The position numbers were made by a program, and so were the translations under genes. A stretch of 64,000 nt of DNA from positions 248,001-312,000 of the forward strand of contig WRLY01000001.1 in NCBI GenBank assembly GCA_009776305.1, given 5' to 3'. This document shows positions 24,743 to 37,100 of the stretch, piece after piece. The DNA is from Oscillospiraceae bacterium. GTDB lineage: Bacteria; Bacillota; Clostridia; Oscillospirales; Ruminococcaceae. The number at the start of each line of letters is the position of its first letter. Within the stretch, counting starts at the first letter, position 1. Below the pieces are notes generated by a model that was not told where the DNA came from, did no database searches, and saw nothing but the letters and a program-made list of their open reading frames with translations.

Positions 24743-24746
24743 CTAC

Positions 24747-24775
24747 TTGACATTATTTTACATTTATGCTATAAT
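24747..24775 (+). promoter_or_regulatory. Sense promoter, type I toxin locus 2
   Basis: TTGACA (24747-24752), 17 nt, TATAAT (24770-24775). Confidence 0.75.
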
Positions 24776-24850
24776 TACGCCACAAAGGTTGTACCACGCA
24801 ACACGCGGCATAGGCGGTTGGCTAAACCTCCCGAAAGGAGGTGATGCCTT

Positions 24851-24919
24851 ATGGAACTGGTTTTTTTGTTTTTAGTGCTTTACGCGCTATTACTTATCAT
24901 CAGGGAAATAAAGAAATAA
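24851..24919 (+). CDS. Type I toxin-like micropeptide 2 (22 aa, one membrane helix)
   Basis: ATG frame opening MELVFLFLVLYALLLIIREI and ending in two Lys, so again a single membrane helix with a basic end. AAAGGAGGTGATG is an almost ideal ribosome binding site. The leader pairs in order with the trailer: AAAGGT (24784-24789) with ACCTTT (24991-24996), TACC (24792-24795) with GGTA (24985-24988), and GGCGGTTG (24813-24820) with CAACCGCC (24971-24978). Such 5'-3' closure is known to delay translation in hok-, fst- and bsrG-type mRNAs. The stop codon lies inside the antisense terminator stem. Confidence 0.55.
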   Translation: MELVFLFLVLYALLLIIREIKK

Positions 24920-24998
24920 ACCGCCCCCGACCAAGGATAGCGGTTTATTTTAAACTATAAATCCGACAGTCAACCGCCGAACACGGTATGACCTTTGT
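24908..24998 (-). ncRNA. Antisense RNA antitoxin candidate, locus 2
   Basis: Starts about 7 nt after the -10 box at 25005-25010 and runs leftward over the trailer. The stem TAAACCGC (24917-24924) / GCGGTTTA (24940-24947) followed by a T-rich tract ends it inside the toxin's last codons, the same layout as locus 1. Confidence 0.5.
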
Positions 24999-25004
24999 AT
25001 TTAT

Positions 25005-25032
25005 ATTATAACATAAATTTTATATTTGTCAA
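25005..25032 (-). promoter_or_regulatory. Antisense promoter, locus 2
   Basis: Minus strand TTGACA (25027-25032), 16 nt, TATAAT (25005-25010). The bases just upstream (AATAGATTTTCGCGAAATT on the plus strand) are identical to those behind the locus 1 antisense promoter. Confidence 0.7.
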
Positions 25033-25053
25033 TAGATTTTCGCGAAATTGTAG

Positions 25054-25074
25054 GGGCAGACCTTGTGTCTGCCC
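25054..25074. repeat. GGGCAGAC hairpin repeat, second full copy
   Basis: GGGCAGAC / GTCTGCCC with spacer CTTGT, the complement of the copy at 24722-24742. Confidence 0.6.
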
Positions 25075-25080
25075 GTTAAA

Positions 25081-25111
25081 TATACGGGCGGACACGAAGT
25101 CCGCCCGTATA
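25081..25111 (-). terminator. Strong hairpin downstream of the giant gene
   Basis: A perfect 13-bp stem TATACGGGCGGAC / GTCCGCCCGTATA around ACGAA, 26 nt after the giant gene stop, followed on the minus strand by TTTAA. A probable terminator and barrier toward the toxin loci. Confidence 0.55.
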
Positions 25112-25136
25112 TATTTGCCCCTGCGGGATTCGGGAA

Positions 25137-28100
25137 TTAGTTAATCGAGACTGCTACACTGCTGGACGCTGTAGCTAAGGTGGTACTACCAGTCCTTATG
25201 CGGACGTGTACATAATACATGCCTTGCCCGCTCGGTTTCACCGATGATGGTATGCTTACGTTATATTGCAATGTCGCGTTTGGGGGCGTATTATTACCCG
25301 AAAGGGTAGCGTTAGTCCAAGTAGCTCCCGTAGTGCTCGTGCCGGTGGTTATAGCTATCTGTACAGTGTGTGTGCTCGTTATGCCGGTATTTTCAATTTG
25401 TGCGGTGACTTGGTTAGCTCCTTCGCTCCAAGCGTTGGCAACTCTAAGCGTTATATCCGGTGCGGTCACCGTCACCGCGCTACTGCTGACCCTTAGCTCT
25501 CCCGCGGCGTGGGTGCTGTTTTCGGCGGTGCGGGCATAGATGAAGTATGAGCCTGCGGCCACGTTCGTGAATGTCGTTTCCGGCTGCCAGGTAAGACTGT
25601 TTGCGTTGGTGATGGTACCGGAGGTGTTGACAGCGTATTCAATCGACTGTCCGGCTTGCTGTCCGGTCGAGATACTGGACGCGGTGGTGACGGTAATCGT
25701 ACCTTCGCCGCCTGTGCCTGCCGGTCGGCTGATGGTTGAACCCGTACGTCTGGGGGTCGTGTACGTAAATCCACTGCTTACAATCGGGTTAGTATTGGGG
25801 GTTGCAGTCAGGGCATAGCGTGCGAAGAATGTATATGTTGTGTTCCCCTGCAAGCCCGTGAATGTGGCGCTCGTACCCCATGTGCCGTTGGTGGTTGTTT
25901 GGTTCGCGTTACTTCTCGAGTACTCAATCCTCCGTCCGCTTCCGCTCGGGGCGGCTGCTATGCCGCCGATGGTAACCGATACGGCACTGTTAGAAATGGT
26001 TTGCGATGTGAAGGTCGGGGTGTTAATCGTCGAGGCGACGGTAAAGCCTCCCGCGGCGCTGACCCTGTGCGCTCCCGCGCTGTGGGTTGTATTTGCGGCG
26101 GTGCGGGCGTAGATGAAGTAGGTCGTCCCGGCGTTTAGGTTTGAGAATGTTGTGGTTGCTTGCCAGTTGTGGGTCAGGGTCGGTACTGAGGTTTCATTTC
26201 TCGAAGCCGCAAGCGCGTATTGCAAGCTCTGAGCGCCGTTGTTGTTTGCATTGATGGGCGTCATGTTTGTGATGTTTCCAACGGTAAGGCTCGTGCCGCT
26301 TAAAGTACCTGTCGGGTTTTCTCGGAGTGCCGCGCCCGCCGCTCTGCCTGTGGTATAGGCTGTACCCGCGCTTGTAGCTTGGGGGGTAGCGCCCACTGCG
26401 GGATAGCGTGCGAAGAAGAAATACTCGGTATTCGGCTCTAAGCTAAAGTTTCTGCTGTCCTGCCACCTGGTCGAAGTAGCGCTCGGGGCTGAATTGCTTT
26501 CTCTGACGGCATACTGGACCGTCCGTCCGGGCGGCGGGGTTATTTCGCTGAGTCTTACGTTAATACCGCTGTTGGTCGGCGTGGGCGCGTTATTACCGGT
26601 CGTAATGAGGCTCGGTGCGGGGACAGACGCGGCGTTGAGGCTTATGGTTGCAACCGCCAGATGTGCGCTCTGTCCGCTTTGCACACGGGCTGTACCCGCC
26701 GTAGTGCCTTGGGTGTAACGAATGTAGAATCTGAACGTTCCCCCTGCGGTTACGTTGTTAAAGACTCTTGAATTTTGCCAAGTAATATTATTGTTAGTGT
26801 CGTTCCCGGTATTCCTGCCGTACTGTACGCCCGCATGACCTGCCGGAGCGGTAACTTCGGTCAGGGTAACGGTGATTCCCGTGTTGTCGGCGTTGACCGC
26901 CTGAGTTGCGAGTGTGGGGGCGGGCGGCGTTACGGCGTTGCGGCGGGCTGTGGTATGACTTCTGCTTGAGCTTGCCTCGCCTGCTTTGTAGGTGTCATTT
27001 TCTCCGGTACGGGCAAAGAAGAAATATTGTCTGTGCGGCTCCAAGTCTGTGAACACGTTGCTGTCCTGCCACCTGGTCGAAGTAGCGCTCGGGGCTGAAT
27101 TGCTTGTGTTGAAGGCGTACTGGATGTTCTGCCGGTTTGTAGGTTGCGCTATCTGCGTCGGTCGAGTGGCTTGGGGCAACGTAACCGTAATGGTATCGTC
27201 TGTTTGTGCGGCAGAGGTGATGAAAGTGCCCGAAGTATTCCACATAAAGGTTGCACCAACACCAACGGTCACATTCGCGCCGGTGAGTTTCTCCGCGACC
27301 TGCTCTCTGCCCGCGCTGACACTGCGGTTACGGGTTGCGTTTTGCTGTGCCTCTACAAAGACGACGTATCTCGTGCCGGGCTCTAAGTTGTTAAATCTGA
27401 GGGTGGTACCGTCGCTGTTTAAGTTTACATTAGTGGCTCTTGCGTCCATCCACAGCGAGGAATTCGCGGCGGGTGCGTTGCTTGCGAGATTGCCTCCGCT
27501 CGGCGTGGCTACGACTGCGTATCGGAGCTGTTGCCCGTTCGAGTGGAAGATTTCCCCTGCGGCGTTGGTGGTTACGCCTGCCGGCAGTGTGATGCTGATT
27601 CTGGGTGCGCCACTATTTAGCGATGTTGCCGTAGTCGGCAGGGCGAGGGTTGCCCCTGCCGCTCTGTCGCTTAGGGTTATGTTTGAGATGGCTTCGGCCG
27701 GGGATACGACGATTGCGCCCGCGAAACGGGTAGTGTTTTCTTTTGAGCGGGCATAGACATGGTACTGGGTGTCAGGCTGTAAGCCTGCGAAAACACGCCC
27801 CTCCTGCCAAGCCGTAAGGTCTGCAGGCAGATTATCCACGGTCGGGTTGTTCACACGCGTTGTACTACTGATTGCGTATTCGATTACCTGATTTCCTGTA
27901 TTATTGCTTAGGGTTACGGCGTTCTGGTTCAGGGTCATGGAGTTTGCGCTCGTGCTTTGCGCTACTGCCACTGTGCCGAAGCTTGCGATTGCGCCGGCGG
28001 TTTGGTTTGCACGTGTGCTGATTGCCGCGCTGACGGCGGCTACACCCGCGCTGTGGGTGTTATTCATAGCGGTACGCGCATAGATGAAGTACTGGGTGTT

Positions 28101-31100
28101 GGAGTTTAAGCCGCTGAACGTTCTGTCCTCCGGACCTGCCCATGTACGCCATGTCAAGCTGTCGGGGTGGGCGTTGTTGAGCGTGCTGATTGCAAACTGT
28201 AACGACTGTCCTGTAGTATGGGCTCCGCTCGTTGCGGGTGCGAGGCTGCTCGCGTTTATTGTGAGGCTGGTTGGGGTTCTGTCTGTGGTGTTATCCAACA
28301 CGTTCGGCGTTCCGTGCATTGCGCCGCCCGCGCTTGGACGGCTGACCGCGCCGCTTCTTTGAACGTCACCCGGCAGGTAAGTGATAATCATATCGACTTG
28401 AATTTCATTGTCGTCAGCGTCCCATGAAGTGACGGTTGTACGTTGGTTCATAGTTGCTGTACGGGCATAGAGGTAGTAGGTTCGATTATGGGACAGGTTG
28501 TTTTCAAACGTTATGCGTTCAGCACCCGACGGCGCCACTACCCACGTGAGGGTTGAAAGATTCGCATTGCTAACGTTCACATTCTCTGAAATTGCGTATT
28601 CTATCACCTGCGGATTGCCGGGTACCCCGTTAAGAACGTTACTGATATCAAAGGTCAGAGCCAGGCTACCGCTACCGGTTCTCGGCGTTGGCGGGGTGCC
28701 GGTATTGTTGTTTATTACTCTCGCGTGTAAGAATACAGGCGCGCTTGTGATGTTTGCTCCGAGGACTTCTGTCAATTCAATATCTGCGTAATCGTGTAAA
28801 TCGGGGGCGTTGTTGCTGAAATTGCCCGATAAATCAATTACATTGTTGAATACGTTATCAAGCATTTGTTGTACAGTCCATTCGTTTGCTTCTCCACCGG
28901 CATAGCCCGTGAGAATGGTCCGACCATGGTGGCTGTTTGTTCTGTTTCTACTATGAGTCAAGGTGACTATACTATTATTAAAATCAAAACCTGTAGTGCG
29001 CGTACCGTTGAAAGCATAGTTGTCAGACAGGATATTTTCAGTGGTCAAGGTACCGGCATGCTCGCCTACTATACGGTGAGTCTGGCTTGATTGCCCCATT
29101 ACCTCATTTAACAGCACTACACTTCTTCTGATTTGACCGCCACCCATACGTCCCGCGATACCGCCGACTACGTTTCTTTGCGTGTCGGTTCTTTTCTCTC
29201 CGGGTTCGGAAATTATTCTGCCTTGGACAAACACATCTTCAATAATGCCGTAGCTGTTACCTGCAATAACGCCCGCGTTACCTCTCCTATCTCCGTTTTT
29301 TGACGCGTTTACGTAAACGTTTACAAGTCCGAGCCTGCGGACATAAGCGGTTGTAGAGTCGTTTTCACCGACAGAGCGGAACATTCCCACGTCGGGCGAG
29401 GTATCACTTGAAGCCACTTCTATGGTGAGGTTTCTGATTACGTGTCCGGCACCGTCAAACGAGCCTGTAAATCTCCAGCCTATGCCGTTTTTCTCTCCTA
29501 CGTTGTTGATATTTTCCACTAAGACATAGTGGCGTGTTAGTCCTATTGGAGGAATATGATTTCCTGCGGCGTCCTTATATTCGCATGGGGCAGGATTGCC
29601 ATCCTCATCCTTCTCCTCACAGAAGACACCATCAAACCAATTTGCAGTGTTTTCGCCGTTGTTACTCAGCAGACACCCGTCCTCCATATACTCATAGAAT
29701 TTTTCCCAGTTGTCATTCGTGAGCGGGATTGCGCGGGTTAGCTGGCTCGAGGGGTTGTCGGTTCCGATTGGCGAGTGCGGCTCTTTTCCGTCCCGTATGG
29801 TTACGCCGAACGAGTTGGTGCTGGTGGCGCTCGCGTAGTTGGCGTTGTCCTCGACCTCGACCGTGACACCAAAGCTGTTGGCAAGGTTGTAGCTCTTTTC
29901 TTCGTCCAGTTTGAATCTGACGGTGATGCCGCTAATGGTGTTGCCCTCTACGGTTCCGAATACGACGTTGCCGTCTTCATCGGGTTCCCTCGGCACGATT
30001 TCAAAATCGGGGTTTTTCGAGGTGATGACAAGCTCTTGGTTCAACAGGTCGTCGGCAAAAGCGAAGTTTCCAACCGTGATGTCGAACGTGGCTATATCGT
30101 CGCCCGGTATAGGCGTAAAGGTGGTGTCAAGTATACCGTTGCCGGTCGGGCTGAGGCTGTCTGTGTCTATGTCTACCTCTATGGTTCTGGCGGTGATGGT
30201 GAGGTTACGAACAGTCGTGGCAAGCGTGAGGTTATAGTTTGCGCCCCACGAGAGGTTGCCCAGGTTGATTTGATAAGTGCCGACTGCTTCGCCCGGTACA
30301 CGCCCGAGGTTGCCTGTGATGACGTCGCTTGCGGGTCTGGTTACCGTACCCGACGTATAGGTCAATTCAGGGTCGCCGTCACCGAAGTCCTTGCTTTGGT
30401 TATTCGGGGTGATGATTACATTACGCGTGGTAATCTCGAACTGTCTTGCGGGCAGGCTCGCGTCGGGGTGCATGGTGATGATGTAGTTGGCGGTTACGTT
30501 TGTCATGCCGCTGTTAATCCCGACGCCGCCGACTTCAAACATGTAATGTCCTACGTCTTCGCCCGCTTCACGGCTCATGTTGTTTGCTCTTGCGTGTCCT
30601 GATACAAGTCCGCTTTCCGCAATTCCGTCAACCGCGGTCAGGGTATAGTTGGTACCGAACGTGGGTTCGGTTGCACCAAAGGTCTTGCGCATGCCCGTGG
30701 TTGTATTCAGGTTCGGCAGGAGCCATACGGGGCGCTGTTCAATGGTGAACGGCAGAACGACAGTTCCGCTGTAGTTGCCCCTACCCTCAATGGTTACGCT
30801 CGGGGGATTGGCGTCGGTAGAAAGCCTTGCATTTGTATTACGTTGATATGTCATAATGGCAAAGTCTGTACCACCAATCAAGCCGCCCGTGCCGTCTTCG
30901 GATTGGATTAGCTGGATTTGGTCGGTTGTTACGGTTCTCTGCATTCCGGTGTACACAAAGGGTTCAATCGGCTCAAATCCCATGGACAAATCTAACACCA
31001 TAGCCGAAACGGTAACGGTAATGGTCGCCGTGGTCGAGTTAAAGTTGTTGTCGCCCGCTTTGGTAACGGTGATGGTGGCGGTTCCCGCGTTTTCAACCGT

Positions 31101-34100
31101 GAAGAAGTGGCTTTCGTGCTCGTCGTCTTCAGAATCGATTACGATTACATCAGAGCCGACGGGAACGCCCGCTCTTGGCGTTTGGACCGTGCGTACAAAC
31201 GTAACTTCGCCTGTTCCGCTACCGCCCGCAGGTGTATAGAGCGAAATAAGTGTGTCGCCGTAGGTTGCTTCTATATTTTCTACAATTAAAGGTTGCTGGT
31301 CAGCGCGTTTGATTTTGAGCGTTTGGGTCACGAGCGGCATACCCTGATAACGTCCCGTCGCAGACGCCGATATGGTGTATTCGATTGTACCCGCGTCGAT
31401 GAACATTCTGTCGTGGTCGCTCAGGTCGATAGTGTTTCCGCCCATATCTTTGTGGACATAGGTAATATTCAGGTCGCGGTTAATGTCAAGCAGACCTGCC
31501 CGGTCGGTTATGCTGGCTCTGATAGCCGACTCAAAGCTGTCGCCGCTGTAAGTTACGTCATCAAGCGGAGTAACGTTAATTTTTGACAATTCCCGCTTGG
31601 TTACTGTCATTATTCCGAATCCGGGAACAATGGTGTAGTTCGCCGCCACTAAATGCTCAACGTCCGGCGTAACGACAATGGGCTCAACTTCTCCGCCTGT
31701 GGGAGGGCTTATGCCGCCCTGCTCAGTCAGCCACTGGTAGCTGTGGTTAAATGTAATGGAGCTTATTCCGGGAATGAGGGCTTCTTGATTTGCCTTATCG
31801 TCCAGCACGAAACCGCTGACAACGGCTTTAAACATATCGTCCGGCAAGGCTATGCCGTATTCGACACTGCCGGCTATTATTTCACCGTCAAGGTCAACTT
31901 CTTCACCTTTAACCTCTACGTCTACATGGAGTGTAGCACGGTTTACGGTAATTTCGAGCGCTCTTTCTATGACTACGGGCGGGATTGCGGTCTCGCCTGA
32001 AACTTCAGGGTCAACAAAGGTGGTATTAGCTTTATAGCCCGCTACATTGCTCCAGTCATAGTTATGGGTGTCGTGAGGAATAAAGAGGGCAGTGTGGGTT
32101 TTATCGGCTACTTGCGGGTTGGTTGCAGGCGCCGCCCAGAACCATCTGCCGCCGCCAAAGTCGGAGTTGGTCGTCCTCGATAACGGTATAAAGCTTAACG
32201 GCTCGCCGTAGGTCAGTTGTCCCGTACCCGTTTCGATAATGTCATCAACTACAAACGGGGTGATTTGGAACTCTTCAATTCTTGTACCTGTGTAGTTGTT
32301 GGTTCCTGTTTCGTTCATGGTTATGGTTACGCTTGCAGGACCCACGTTGACATTATTGTCGAATGCAAGGGTGAATCCGCTGATTTCTTCGACAGGTACA
32401 GTATTGTTGAGGGTTACGCTCGGTTCAACCTGGTTGCCGTGGTCATAAACAGCTTCGCCGAACGCTGCGGTGATATTCACGCTGTTAATGTTTTGCGGCA
32501 TGATTACAAAGGTCGTGGTTCTCTCGCCCGTATAGTTGCCCGCAGTAGCGGCTATGCTTACGGTGGCTGTTCCGCGGTTAGTGTTATTGTCAATCGTAAC
32601 GGTGTAGTCTGTGTTGTCTATAATCGGCACATTCACGCCGTCTACCCAAACATGGTCGTTTAACGTTACAGTGGGGTTATGCGCCAGTCCGTCGAAGATG
32701 GGGTTTCTGTCGTATACGAGCGAAATTCCGATTACAAAGTTTTCGTCTTGGTCTTTCAGGCTTAAGTTTCTGGGGTTGACCGTAACATCTACGGTTGTAT
32801 GAATGGTGTGAGTGATTTTGCCGTTGTCATCAACTTCTACATATTCAAAGCCGGTTGGGTTGAAACTTGCCCAGTTGAAATTAAACTGGTCATAAGGAGT
32901 AAATACCGCTGTGTAACCGCTGTTTTCGACAGTGGGGATTGTATTCGGCTCTAACCATTCCCAAGAGCCGCCGCCAAAGTCGGAGTTAATAGGAATATTC
33001 ATATCGGTATTGTCGGTCGTGCTGAAGACAATCTCTGACAGCAATTCGCCATAGTCAAGCGAACCGTCGAATTCAGGAGGCGTAAACGGCTTGGTATTAT
33101 CATGAACGTCATTGGGGTCGGCGGGCTTAATCTCAAATGTTTTTTGCTCTCTCTCGCCGTAGTAGTTGCCTGTGTACTCGAAAGTAGAGCCGTCGCCGCC
33201 GTCATTCGCAACGGTTGTTCTCTTGGCTCTGACCTGCCAGGTCGCCTCTCCTACCTGCGTGTTGGTACCGTACACAACCTCGAAGTCGTTCTCGGTTATG
33301 AGATTGCCTCTGTCCGACATGTTGTCAACATAGTCGGTTACGGTTATTTCAGGCGTATGCCTATAGGGTGTTTGGTCATCGTTCATTTTGTAGGTTACGC
33401 TAAGGGGTACTGTCGTAGTGACCCAATCTGTCGAGGCTATGTCTTTCCGCTCTACGCTCAATACCGCTGTTGTTACTTCAAGAGCGTAGTTGTTAGCGGT
33501 TAAGCCGTCAATACACGGCGTAATGTCATATTCGCCGACAGAGCCGAATTCATGACCCCTCACGTAAGCTACGTTGTCTTGGGTGACATCAAAGCTTAAC
33601 TTTCCGCTTAACGCGCTGGTTATGTAGGTCTTGTCATCGGATACAAAGCCTCTGATTTTGTATCTGCCGCCTGTGATAAAGCCGTCTTCGACCTCATAAT
33701 CATCGCCACTAATCATTACGACTTCATCTGCGAGCGGAACGCCGAAGTCACCTGTGAGTCCGCTTAACTTAAATATGTTGTATTGGTCGGAATCGTCGTC
33801 TACAATGAAAGCCCTCTCCGCCATAAATGCGGGCAATGGGTTGCCGTAGGTTATCTCTTGAGGCATTGCATCGACAAAGAGGGTTTTTGGCAGGATTTTA
33901 AATTCTCTGTCAAAGCTGCTGCCCTCGTAGTTACCTATTCCGACTACGGTGATTTTACCGCCGGGTATAACCGTGTCCGAAGCGTTACGGGTAACGTTAG
34001 TGTTGTCGTCATATTCAACTCTAAAGTCAACTGTTTCAACCAATTCTCTGCTCGTTCCGTTGACTGTAATGGCAACGGTTACAAGGGGCATTATTTCATC

Positions 34101-37100
34101 GCCTGTGTAGGTGGTTTCAAAAACTTCACCAACAGCAAGCTCGCCGATGCTTATTTCAACGTTTTCGTCGTCGGGGATGGGTCTTGTGTTGACTACAAGT
34201 TTGCCATTAATGTCAGCCACAGCAAAGGTATAGTTTTCCGCGTTTAACACATCCTTTGCCGCATTGGACAATCTGTCTACGTTCGGGGTAATTGGGTGTT
34301 CGCCTACGGCTCTGTAAGTGGCGGGGGCAAAGCTCGGCAGTTGATAATCTATTGCCCTTCTGAGGGCCTCTAACAAGACGGTATTTGCAGCGTCCGCGCC
34401 TTTGAGTTCGTCGAAATTTGCCGTGAAATCGCCATGCTCGGGGTCAGGGTCACGGAATAATATGGGAGCAGGGTCTGAAACGCTTACAACTACTCTTGCA
34501 GGGGTTATAACAAAGATCTCTTCAAGCGCGTTGCTTTCATCTTCATCAAGATAATTGCCGATTCCGATTATTTTGATGCGGTGGTTGCCCGCGTTGAACA
34601 GGTTGTCGTCGGTCGCTATTCTATAATGTACGCCCTCTATCAGCTCTCTGTCGCCGGCGGGTCTGCCATTGTCAAAAACGGTAATGGTCGGCGTAAGCTT
34701 TTCTGCGTTATAAGTCAAGGTGTTGATTGTTACCGTGAAAGGCGAGTCGTCGCCATCGCCGGTTTCAAAGGCTCTTGGGGTTATTGTAATCTCAATTTCA
34801 GCGAAAGTCAGCGCAAAGTTATCGTCGCCTGCTTTGGTGGCTCTGACGGTAACCGTACCCACACCGCTAATTGTAGCCGTGTTACCGCTAACGGAAATCG
34901 CGTCACCCGCTGTAACCGAATAGGTAACAGCGCCCGTTCCGCTACCGCCCGTAGTGCCGAGGGCTATTGTGCCGCCCGTGACGTAAGGGAATGAGGCGTT
35001 TTCAGTTTTTCCGTCAGCCGTGACAACCAATGGCACTTGTGTGCCTTGGTTAATAGAAAGCTCACCGTCAACGAAAGCAAAATCATAATTGACCGCTGTC
35101 AAATTGCCGTTACTTGCGGTTATGTCATAGCGCTGTCCGTTGGCTGTGTTCTCATAGTCGTAATCACTTGAAAGAACAGGTGCGCCGTTAAACGCTTTTG
35201 ATATGTAATCATCTGTGTTGGCTACTTTACTGTCATATTTTTCGCCGTTTACAAATCCCGTAATTTCATAGCCGAAGAAATCAGGGGCAAGTTCAGGCAT
35301 GTTGTCGCTGAACGATATATTGTCAGAGTGCGGCGTAACCGTCAGGATCGCTTTTGCAATGTTAAACGGAATTTCAAGCTTACCTGTATAGTTGCCCGTG
35401 CCCTCAACAATTACTGTCGGCGGATTTGCGGCATTGGCAAGCCCTGCATTTTTGTTGTTTTGGTAATCGACGAGCGTCCAGTCAGTGTTTTGCTCAAGCG
35501 TGTAGTCGTTTTCCAATACCGGAACAGGCTGGTGTTCTGTATTGTTGTAAGTGAAATCCTGAATCGATTTAAAAAATAGGCTATTTAAAGGTAGCGGCTT
35601 TATCATAATCGGTATTTCTACAGTAATGGAGTCGTGGTTTTCGTCGCCCGACCACTCAACGATTACAGTCGCGTCGCCCGCGTTTTCAACCGTGATTATA
35701 ACCGTAATTGTGCCGTCGCCATTATCTGTAAAGTCGGGACTTACCTGAATAACATCATCGTCAGATTCAACAGTAATCACAGGGTTGCCGACGCCCTTAT
35801 CCAAAACAAGCTCAAAACTCGGCTCGCCGTAGGTTATTTCATCAGGTAAATCGTAGTCGGGTTCCTCTTGCCCCGCCGACGTAATTTCAAACGTCGGTTT
35901 AGGCGTTACTGTTTCGATGTAGTTGCCGACACCCGTTATGGTTATGTCATAAACATTGACATTTCTCGCGGTCCGCGCCGTGCCGACAACGGTAAAGGCG
36001 AGGTCGGTCTCGGTGGAATACAAAGTCCTCTCATAGCCGTCGTCAAAGGTTACGGTTACGGTAAATTCAGGTTCTTGCTCCTGTCCGTTAAATACTACAG
36101 ACGGTTCCAAAACGGTAACATCCGCGTCTTCTATAGATTTCCGCTTTACGGTTAAAGTGCCGGGGGCATGCGTTATGGCATAGTTATCCGCCTCACCGTC
36201 CGCAAGCGTAATGACATAGTCATCCGCGTCATCCCAACGCTCATAATCGGTGTCTATAACAAGGTTTCTGATAATACTTTCGGGGTCATTTTCGTCGTCG
36301 GTGGTAACAAAGCCGCTGAAAGTCACATCCGTCGGGAAGTCAAATTGGGTCACGGAACGGACAGTTCCTAAAGCATCCTTAAATTCAGTTTCGCCGAAAG
36401 TGACCGTCCTGTCATTCGCCGTAATAGTAAGCGGGGCTTGTTCAACGTCTACGGAAAGGGTTCTTTCTATTACGCTTATTTGTATTGTTTCATCGGGGTC
36501 GGCGGGGTCGGGGACGTCTATGAACTTATGACCGTCAATCTGTGTCCAGTCAAAGTTATGCTGGTCTGTTGGGGTAAAGGTGGCTGTGAACCCTGTGTTA
36601 TGAACTTGCGGTAATGTGGCGCCGTTACCCCACGCCCAAGAACCGCCTCCGAGGTGGTCGTTTAAGCCGCCTGTAAAGCTGAGTGCGTTTAAGCTGTTGC
36701 CGTATACAATCGTATTAGTAGCAGAAGCCACGTTAAAACCGTTTGTTTCTCCGTTGTCTTCAAGATTCGGGAAGTCATTCGGGTCGGCTTGCAGTATTTC
36801 AAATTCTTCTTCTACACTGCTCATGTAGTTGTTTGTTCCTGTTACCCTGATTTTTGCAGTTCCCGCAGCGGTGTTATCGATAAACACTACGGTGTAATCT
36901 TTGTCGCGCTCAAGGAGAACATCGTCGTCCCAAACTTCAAACAAAGGTTTAATCTCATTTGCGTTATAATAGAAAGGCGCATTTGTAACCTTGATTTCGG
37001 TGACGCTTGACGACAGAGGTCTGCGGGTTACGGTAAGCGTACCGGATTCAAATGTGATGTTGTAGTTGGTGGTTTCTTCATAACCCTCAACTTTAATGGT

